Part shown: positions 6,595-11,415 of the stretch, one piece after another
How positions within the stretch are numbered: the first letter of the stretch is position 1
How the letters are laid out: the number at the start of each line of letters is the position of its first letter
Source of the DNA: JAJCZB01 sp964350195
Lineage (GTDB): Bacteria > Babelota > Babeliae > Babelales > Vermiphilaceae
Length of the DNA stretch: 11,415 nt
Direction: 5' to 3'
Assembly (NCBI GenBank): GCA_964350195.1
Contig: CAYGJB010000028.1
Location: 1 to 11,415 of the forward strand
Program-made: the position numbers and the translations under genes
The notes under the pieces: generated by a model
What the model was told of the DNA's origin: nothing
Database searches by the model: none
The model's input: the letters and a program-made list of their open reading frames with translations, nothing else

Positions 6595-7524
6595 TTATCT
6601 AATTCTGAGCAATGCTCTGTTTAGTGCTAAAATCGTCCATTTTTTTAATGATTCTTCTTTCATTTCATAACAGTATGGCAACAAGATTACTGGATGCCAA
6701 AATGACCTAAAAAAAGCCACATTATATGAAACTGTTTCAATTGTCCCATATGAGTCAAAAAAGGCCCGAAGTGCATCGTCAGAAAAGATCATAAATCCTA
6801 TTGATAAATCAGTACCAGGATTACCAATATGGATATCACCCCAATCAATTAACCCTGAAAGCTTATTCGAATGTTCAACCAAAATATGCTTACTATATAA
6901 ATCACCATGACAATAGAATGTTTTGGGAATATCACCAAAAGAAATATTTTGGAAGTGATCAAGGGCATTTAATAGCTGTTCATTTTTAAAACCAGCATTA
7001 ATAAAAAAGTCCTCATATTGTTTTAAACAACTCTTTACCCTTTCTATCCGTTGATTAATGTCATATCGCCACGCTTGATCGCCTTTGATTGCCCCATAGT
7101 CATCCAAGCGCACAGAAATAGCATGCAACTCGCGTAGCCAAAGAGCTAATTTTTTCGCAAATGACATTTCATCAATTAACTCAGCAGTATTCTCGGATAA
7201 TGGGTGGCCTTTTAATATTTCATAACCGGCAAAAGGTGCAGGATATTCTTTTGTTGGATGACCAATACAAGTTGGGTATGAAAATGGAAATGAAACATGC
7301 TTTGCTATGTAAGGCAAAATTGCTATCTCATTTTGCATGCAATCAATTCCCATTGGGCGTCGTGGAAACCGAAATACATACTGATTATTTACCAAATATG
7401 CCAAGTTATCCCATCCCTCTCCGATCAAAGAAATGGTGTCAACTTTTAGGCTTGTCTGGTTCTCTATAAGCGTGCACGCTAATTTTTTATCAATAAAAAT
7501 TGAAGCGTTCCAGGCATGAGACAT
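6595..7524 (-). CDS. Aminoglycoside phosphotransferase (APH)/choline-kinase-like family protein
   Basis: This 309-residue protein-kinase-like small-molecule kinase shows the APH landmarks in order: a glycine loop region IGEGWDN (34-40), the VFRFPRR strand (50-56), an ENEIAIL-type helix (NEIAIL at 65-70), the hinge GYEILKG (100-106), the catalytic loop CHGDLYSKHIL (D208 as the presumed catalytic base) and the metal-binding GLIDWGD (D227, D230). The usual Asn of the HGDxxxxN motif is His here (H213), which also occurs in some divergent family members. Substrates range from aminoglycosides and macrolides to metabolites such as homoserine or thiamine. Sequence alone does not decide, so I would not call it a resistance gene. 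A possible promoter lies at 7555-7583. The ATG has only a modest SD (AAGAGA). Confidence 0.88.
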   Translation of the reverse strand: MSHAWNASIFIDKKLACTLIENQTSLKVDTISLIGEGWDNLAYLVNNQYVFRFPRRPMGIDCMQNEIAILPYIAKHVSFPFSYPTCIGHPTKEYPAPFAGYEILKGHPLSENTAELIDEMSFAKKLALWLRELHAISVRLDDYGAIKGDQAWRYDINQRIERVKSCLKQYEDFFINAGFKNEQLLNALDHFQNISFGDIPKTFYCHGDLYSKHILVEHSNKLSGLIDWGDIHIGNPGTDLSIGFMIFSDDALRAFFDSYGTIETVSYNVAFFRSFWHPVILLPYCYEMKEESLKKWTILALNRALLRIR

Positions 7525-7554
7525 GAATTATCTCTTATAAATTTTATTTAACTG

Positions 7555-7583
7555 AATATCTCACTGATATTACTGTATAACAA
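7555..7583 (-). promoter_or_regulatory. Possible promoter of the APH-like kinase gene
   Basis: On the minus strand, TTGTTA (7578-7583) and GATATT (7555-7560) are separated by 17 nt. They would start a leader of about 24 nt before the ATG at 7524. Each hexamer matches 4 of 6 consensus bases, so this is a weak call. Confidence 0.3.
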
Positions 7584-7590
7584 AATAAAA

Positions 7591-7740
7591 GAGTTTACAC
7601 CATCAAGGCCTACCAAAGAGTACCAAAAATGGCGGGGCTTAGGTGACCAGTTCCGGAACAAAGCCATCGAATTCGGCTTCAGTTTGCAACGCATTCAAAC
7701 GACTTTTTCAGAGTTAGGAATTGATGCTATGGCACAATAA
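7591..7740 (+). pseudogene. Tail fragment of an unidentified gene, richer in G+C
   Basis: The 229-bp gap between the kinase and CPBP genes holds a plus-strand frame of 49 codons with no start. It reads TKEYQKWRGLGDQFRNKAIE, then FGFSLQRIQTTFSELGIDAMAQ and TAA. The composition is protein-like, and the DNA from about 7631 to 7700 is visibly richer in G+C than its surroundings. Both suggest the 3' end of a foreign gene. I do not recognise the family. Its start coincides with copy B of the 25-bp repeat. No SD or start codon is present, so it should not be expressed as such. Confidence 0.4.
7611..7635. repeat. 25-bp dispersed repeat, copy B
   Basis: This copy is 23 of 25 bases identical to copy A at 6473-6497, in the same orientation. 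It sits at the left end of the gene-tail fragment. Read on the minus strand, both copies encode AIFGTLW and both differences are silent. In the other two frames that span the repeat, both differences change the amino acid. Confidence 0.6.
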
Positions 7741-7753
7741 GCAAAGCAAATCT

Positions 7754-8518
7754 TCAAAAGTTAAAAAATCCCAACAGGCTCGCTGATGGAATCAGAATAT
7801 AAAAAATCGTATCCACCACCAGATGTGCTAAAACAGCTGCTTCAAAACCTTTTTTCCAAAACAATGTACCAAATGTTGTTCCCGTTATGATATTGAGCAT
7901 AATCACTCTGAATACTAATACCATATCGGTATTACCAATGTTCACGATATTAATAAATGTTGGAAGATGTGCAATACCAAATAAAAACGCCGATATACCT
8001 ATACTTACTGGCATAACAATATTCATATTCGCGGTCTTAAATAACCTTTTAAGCAGCAGCGCAATTCCCGAAATACTCAATAAGCACAAAAGAACTTCCT
8101 GATTCACTACACCTCCTGCAACAGCAAGTAAACCATAGAGGGGTGGTATCTGCATAATTAAAGAACCCAGCGTGAGAAAAGATACAGGCAGCAAATAATC
8201 AACGAGCAGCACAATTACGCTGCATAGAAGACCACCTATAACTCCTGGCTTAAATAAATCTGTCATCCAGTCGACGCCGCTTCTCATCAATAAAAATTTC
8301 GCACCAATCTTATTGGCAAATTTCATACCAAAAAACAAAATTACCCCAGACCCAATAATCCCTTCAAATATAAGTGCGAGAATGGCGGTAGGCGTAAGCT
8401 CTATATCCATAAAAGCATTACCAGTTAGTGTCGCCACTACTCGAACAAAAGGAACAACTGCAAGTGAACTTATTGAGCCCAAAATCCATAAAAAAATAAA
8501 ATACCGCTTTCTAGTCAT
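7754..8518 (-). CDS. CPBP (CAAX/Abi) family intramembrane protein with degenerate first motif
   Basis: This 254-residue protein has about seven or eight membrane helices. Motif 2 is present as FGIAH (180-184) and motif 3 as AHLVVD (H232, D236), the paired histidines of CPBP glutamic-type intramembrane proteases. Motif 1 should be EExxxR but reads Q140-E141-VLL-C145 after GGVVN. The first Glu is Gln and the Arg is Cys; CAG and TGC are each one base from GAG and CGC. Activity may therefore be lost, or the protein may serve as a non-catalytic member. It lies 73 nt after the serine hydrolase gene on the same strand, and no strong terminator is visible between them, so read-through is possible. 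Family members process prenylated proteins, act in bacteriocin immunity, or have unknown roles. Confidence 0.82.
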   Translation of the reverse strand: MTRKRYFIFLWILGSISSLAVVPFVRVVATLTGNAFMDIELTPTAILALIFEGIIGSGVILFFGMKFANKIGAKFLLMRSGVDWMTDLFKPGVIGGLLCSVIVLLVDYLLPVSFLTLGSLIMQIPPLYGLLAVAGGVVNQEVLLCLLSISGIALLLKRLFKTANMNIVMPVSIGISAFLFGIAHLPTFINIVNIGNTDMVLVFRVIMLNIITGTTFGTLFWKKGFEAAVLAHLVVDTIFYILIPSASLLGFFNF

Positions 8519-8591
8519 GATTATTACTTCTGGTTAAAAGACGCCAGCTTATAATATTCTTTTTCATGCGATGTCCCATAAAAATACAAAT

Positions 8592-10679
8592 TTACTGATT
8601 AATTTTCTCAAAAACATAGCTATGCTGGCCGGATTTAAGTTCTAATTGCATGGCATTGTCATTTTGGTGTGGCAAAAACTCAAGGCCTGCAAATAGCCCG
8701 TCAGTCAAAATAAGGTTCGGTTTACCATCTTTTTCCTTTTTCTGGCCAAGCGCACTCTTCCAGACACGAGCATCGAGCTCAGCACCTTCAGCAGTCTCTC
8801 GAATAACAATCTGCCCCAACGTTGGATGGGTATACACTCCTACAAATTGTTTCAGCCAAATACTATCAGGTTTAAAACTGATATCTTCAAGACTTTTTTC
8901 AAACATCTTTTTTTGTTGCTCAGTGCCAACTTTTACCATTTCTTGCGCCTGTGCTTTTCCGTCAAAAAGCAGCTCCATAAATTTACGCTTTACTGCTTGA
9001 GTAAATATTGAAGCACCACGCGCATTAGTGAGCACTACCAACCCTGTCTTATACTCAGGTAAAAAAAACATTAATGAAGAAAAGCCCATAGTCATGCCAT
9101 CATGGCCAACTACTAAAGCACCATGATCATTTTCCATCATCAGCCCAAGACCATAGCTTATTTTATCACTAATTTTTATCTGAGACTCACGACGCTTTAA
9201 AAGATTATCTTCTGAAATAACACGTGTGCCATTTTCACTAATACCATTATTTAATTCGGTTATGAGATACTGTGCCATGTCTTGCACATTAGACCATGCG
9301 CCGCCAGCAGGCCGTATCGATTCTACCCATTGCTCATCACCAACCTTTAGCGGTATATAGGAGCCATGCAAATTTATTACATGAGGTGAGGCATGATCTG
9401 CTTTTTGTACATGCGCAAAATTAAATGTCGTTGATTTCATGCCAACAGGATTAAGTACGCGTGATTGAATAGTAGTATCATATGCGTTACCAAGCTCACT
9501 CTTTTCATTAATTGAATGTGCCGCAATATAGCCTCCAGCAGAAACCATACTATTACTATATTGAAATGTTTCTCCAAAACCGGTGGTAGGTTTCATATCG
9601 TGCATTTCTTTGATGCGAAGCTCTGGAGTAGCTTGATCATAATTAAACAGCGTTTCAATATCTTGGCGCGGTATTCCCGTGCTTGCAGATACCGTATATT
9701 TCATCAAAGTTTGCTTTGTTGTAGCTTCATCTCCTAAAGCAAAATCAGGCATTAGCTGTGTTGCCGGCGTGTCCCACGTAAATGCACCTTCATCAATCAA
9801 GCGAGCCATCATAAAAGTGGTTAATGCTTTGGTTGTAGAGCCAATCATAAAAAGGGTCTGCGGGGTAACTTCATCTTGCTTGTTAAGATCACGTAGACCA
9901 AGACCTTGTTCAAAAATTATTTTGCCATCTTGTACTATGCCAATTGCAACACCTGGAATTTCGCATTGTACTCGGGCTTGTTCCACAAAATTAGTAAATT
10001 CTTTTAATTGCGCTGCATTAAGAGATTGTATTTTTTTATTCGCAAATGATTCTTCTTGTGCGCCAGGAACCTTAAAACTAGTATTGATTAAAAGAACACC
10101 TGCCATGCGTCGATCAAATGCTGCTTTGGTACCATCGATAAGCTCTACGTACCATCTTTTATCAACTCTGCGCGCTGTTGCAAATATTAGTCGATTTTCA
10201 TGTGCTGAAGTATCATACATAAACTGTACAATTTCATCCCATCCATCTTGTGCGACTGCTTGCATTTTGTGTTGAATAGTACGTGCAAAATCTGGTTGAA
10301 TTTGTTGCCACGCAGCGAGCGCTGCTTGCTCTGCATCATCTCCATTGTTTTCAATAAGAGCTACTGTTAATTCTCGATCTGGTTCTTCGAGTACAATTTT
10401 GTCTGGGTATTGTGATACGAGCCAACCCTTTTGCGCAGTGAAAGTACAACCTGAAGCGGTGGTCAGTTGGGTGTCTTGATCAAGTTTTTTAGTAATCATA
10501 TTGGTGTCCTTATCATCATCGTCGTTTTTTTTATTTTTTTCTTGATCGTCTAACTCGTCTTTTTTGATTAATTGCACCACTTTTTCTGCGATTAACGGAT
10601 TACTTTCTGCTGCTGGCATAAATGCTGACATGCCTAGTATAAAACCGATCGCAATAATCTTTGCATACTTTTTAAACAC
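8592..10679 (-). CDS. Secreted serine hydrolase of the beta-lactamase (class C-like) family with extra N- and C-terminal domains
   Basis: I start it at GTG 10679 (695 residues) because GAGGGG lies 4 nt upstream; the in-frame TTG at 10691 has no SD. Residues 1-25 form a signal peptide (KKYAKIIAIGFILG, cleavage near PAAES). A charged linker follows (about 39-61, Lys/Asp-rich), then an added domain of about 130 residues (75-206) that may be PsbP/DUF1795-like. The catalytic domain (about 220-560) has STTK (S281 nucleophile, K284), YSN (374-376) and HDG (526-528, in place of KTG). The last 100 residues resemble DUF3471 (QFVGVYTHPTLGQIVIRE). Such proteins hydrolyse esters, peptides or D-amino-acid bonds in the envelope; lactam resistance is not implied. 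It is co-transcribed with padR, 12 nt upstream. Confidence 0.92.
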   Translation of the reverse strand: MFKKYAKIIAIGFILGMSAFMPAAESNPLIAEKVVQLIKKDELDDQEKNKKNDDDDKDTNMITKKLDQDTQLTTASGCTFTAQKGWLVSQYPDKIVLEEPDRELTVALIENNGDDAEQAALAAWQQIQPDFARTIQHKMQAVAQDGWDEIVQFMYDTSAHENRLIFATARRVDKRWYVELIDGTKAAFDRRMAGVLLINTSFKVPGAQEESFANKKIQSLNAAQLKEFTNFVEQARVQCEIPGVAIGIVQDGKIIFEQGLGLRDLNKQDEVTPQTLFMIGSTTKALTTFMMARLIDEGAFTWDTPATQLMPDFALGDEATTKQTLMKYTVSASTGIPRQDIETLFNYDQATPELRIKEMHDMKPTTGFGETFQYSNSMVSAGGYIAAHSINEKSELGNAYDTTIQSRVLNPVGMKSTTFNFAHVQKADHASPHVINLHGSYIPLKVGDEQWVESIRPAGGAWSNVQDMAQYLITELNNGISENGTRVISEDNLLKRRESQIKISDKISYGLGLMMENDHGALVVGHDGMTMGFSSLMFFLPEYKTGLVVLTNARGASIFTQAVKRKFMELLFDGKAQAQEMVKVGTEQQKKMFEKSLEDISFKPDSIWLKQFVGVYTHPTLGQIVIRETAEGAELDARVWKSALGQKKEKDGKPNLILTDGLFAGLEFLPHQNDNAMQLELKSGQHSYVFEKINQ

Positions 10680-10683
10680 GGAA

Positions 10684-10689
10684 CCCCTC
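10684..10689 (-). promoter_or_regulatory. Shine-Dalgarno GAGGGG choosing GTG 10679 as the hydrolase start
   Basis: Read on the minus strand, GAGGGG is followed by TTCC and then GTG. It fills the 12-nt gap after the PadR stop codon and overlaps the alternative TTG, so the GTG is the better start. Confidence 0.7.
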
Positions 10690-10691
10690 AA

Positions 10692-11234
10692 TTACGGTAA
10701 TTCATTTTTCTTAATTTTTTTTAATGTATTTTCGATCCAATCAAGCTCTGCTTGATAGTGGGCTAGAATTAGGCGATGATTCTCATCAATATGTTTTGGT
10801 AATGTTATGTTTTTCATTGCCATTGGAAGAACCCGACTCGATGTTTTAATAACATGTTTCCATGTATCAGCGCGATGTTCTAATGCCGTAACTAATTCAT
10901 CTTTTGGTAAATATTGCATAAAAGTAAGAGCTACTTGAAATGGATCAACAGAAGGTTTTAGCTCAAGCCATTGCTTGCGTAGCATAACCATAAAAGCATC
11001 ACTCCCTGCCTGAGTAATTTGATACACTGTTTTATCTTGTTTGCCCTCTTGATCTTCAAGAACAGTCAGAAGGCCTTCTTCGGCCATTTTTTTAAGAGCA
11101 AAATAAATTGATCCATACCCAACGTTTGCCCATTTATCAGCATTCCAAGACTCTAAAATCTGCTTAATTTCATAGCCATGGCGTGGCTGCTTATCATTCA
11201 AAAGACCCAAGAGCAAAATTCGAATTGCTGACAT
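10692..11234 (-). CDS. PadR family transcriptional regulator
   Basis: The start is the ATG at 11234 (180 residues), with GAAGGGG 5 nt upstream. A longer frame to 11312 would run across the promoter and adds a non-family leader. The N-terminal winged helix (1-85) begins MSAIRILLLGLL, then HGYEIKQIL (19-27), the recognition helix GSIYFALKKMAEEGLL (41-56) and the wing KTVYQITQAG (68-77). The C-terminal half (about 95-176) is the helical Vir_act_alpha_C-type dimerisation domain. PadR proteins usually repress a neighbouring operon and themselves, and release DNA on binding phenolic or drug-like ligands. Here the downstream target is the secreted hydrolase, 12 nt away, and perhaps the CPBP gene. 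Confidence 0.93.
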   Translation of the reverse strand: MSAIRILLLGLLNDKQPRHGYEIKQILESWNADKWANVGYGSIYFALKKMAEEGLLTVLEDQEGKQDKTVYQITQAGSDAFMVMLRKQWLELKPSVDPFQVALTFMQYLPKDELVTALEHRADTWKHVIKTSSRVLPMAMKNITLPKHIDENHRLILAHYQAELDWIENTLKKIKKNELP

Positions 11235-11239
11235 TATAA

Positions 11240-11246
11240 CCCCTTC
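11240..11246 (-). promoter_or_regulatory. Shine-Dalgarno GAAGGGG of the PadR gene
   Basis: It ends 5 nt before the ATG at 11234 on the minus strand and settles that start over the upstream alternative at 11312. Confidence 0.7.
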
Positions 11247-11271
11247 ATACAGGCATCTTTCATATTCAAGT

Positions 11272-11281
11272 TTGTATACAA
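11272..11281. promoter_or_regulatory. Palindrome TTGTATACAA, candidate PadR operator
   Basis: This perfect 10-bp palindrome lies 2 nt downstream of the predicted -10 and covers the predicted transcription start. PadR-family operators are often short dyads just there, and autoregulation is common. The position makes repression by blocking RNA polymerase plausible; that is inference. Confidence 0.45.
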
Positions 11282-11283
11282 TA

Positions 11284-11312
11284 ATAATAATCGGAAGGAT
11301 TATAATAGTCAA
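11284..11312 (-). promoter_or_regulatory. Promoter of the padR-hydrolase operon
   Basis: On the minus strand, TTGACT (11307-11312) is separated by exactly 17 nt from TATTAT (11284-11289). Each matches 5 of 6 consensus bases. Transcription should start near 11276, leaving a leader of about 42 nt. This is the best promoter in the window. Confidence 0.6.
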
Positions 11313-11365
11313 TTCAGAATATGTTAAATATTACAAACATAAAATCGAGTGATTATAATTAAAGT

Positions 11366-11396
11366 GAAGCTCGGAGGGCTTAAAAGCCCCCGCTTC
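11366..11396. terminator. Terminator-like hairpin at the right edge
   Basis: An inner perfect stem GGGCTT/AAGCCC (11376-11389, AA loop) is extended by GG/CC and GAAGC/GCTTC, with small bulges, to about 13 pairs. On the plus strand a T-rich run, TCATTTTCTTC, follows; on the minus strand ACTTTAATT follows. It may end a minus-strand gene entering from beyond the window and so insulate the padR promoter. There is no clean T-tract, so efficiency is uncertain. Confidence 0.45.
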
Positions 11397-11415
11397 TCAT
11401 TTTCTTCAAAAGATC

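Noticed and set aside
6595..7524. Calling the APH-like gene an antibiotic-resistance gene
   Set aside because: The fold is shared with many metabolite kinases and nothing in the sequence indicates an aminoglycoside substrate.
8650..9011. Plus-strand ORFs antisense to the hydrolase C-terminus
   Set aside because: These are shadow frames with no recognisable domain, opposite a gene with clear motifs.
9679..10275. 198-codon plus-strand ORF
   Set aside because: It is antisense to the serine hydrolase, Cys/Ser-rich in the manner of shadow frames, and lacks an SD.
1..11415. CRISPR array, tRNA, rRNA or complete insertion sequence
   Set aside because: No regularly spaced repeats, tRNA cloverleaf, rRNA segments or transposase with terminal inverted repeats could be seen. 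The only repeat pair is the 25-bp one.

Overview
The window looks like an A+T-rich chromosomal segment from a small-genome, probably host-associated bacterium. My tentative guess is a Dependentiae/Babeliales-type (TM6) organism. The reasons are the short signal peptide ending in SLGA|MEKEE on an orphan secreted protein, the many repair and orphan genes, and several decaying gene remnants. No rRNA, tRNA or marker gene fixes the taxon, so this stays an inference. Stop codons behave normally and TGA is used as stop.

Layout. An SbtA-type (DUF897) ten-helix transporter gene lies on the minus strand at 101-1072. At about 1216-1849 two broken genes meet: the C-terminal tail of an AAA+ ATPase (minus) and a MazG-like NTP pyrophosphohydrolase without its N-terminus (plus). 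They are joined start-to-start, which marks a rearrangement junction near 1470-1488. At 1836-3459 (minus) there is a compact alkylation-repair operon: three-part Ada followed by DNA-3-methyladenine glycosylase I (Tag), overlapping by 17 nt. A 57-codon unidentified ORF overlaps the ada start by ATGA. At 3715-4860 (plus) there is an AAA_14/DUF4143 ATPase with its own promoter-like sequence and a strong SD. It is followed by a decayed GNAT acetyltransferase with two internal stops (4890-about 5150).

The minus strand at 5150-7524 holds an APH-type kinase, an unrecognised ORF with a doubtful N-terminus, and a small exported zinc-ribbon protein. A 25-bp repeat (23/25 identical) occurs inside the unknown ORF's 5' part and again at 7611-7635, where it begins a gene-tail fragment of higher G+C. 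The right side (7754-11234, minus) reads PadR-type regulator, then a secreted serine beta-lactamase-family hydrolase (12-nt gap, own SD), then a CPBP/CAAX-type membrane protein whose first catalytic motif is degenerate. The PadR gene has the clearest promoter in the window, with a 10-bp palindrome over the predicted transcription start, consistent with self-repression. A terminator-like hairpin lies at the far right edge.

The genes do not form one pathway. Two coherent units are visible: ada-tag (adaptive alkylation repair) and padR-hydrolase (possibly plus CPBP), a regulated envelope or small-molecule response. I see no convincing new multi-gene system. The most interesting material is the set of broken or degenerate genes and the repeat-bearing junctions.
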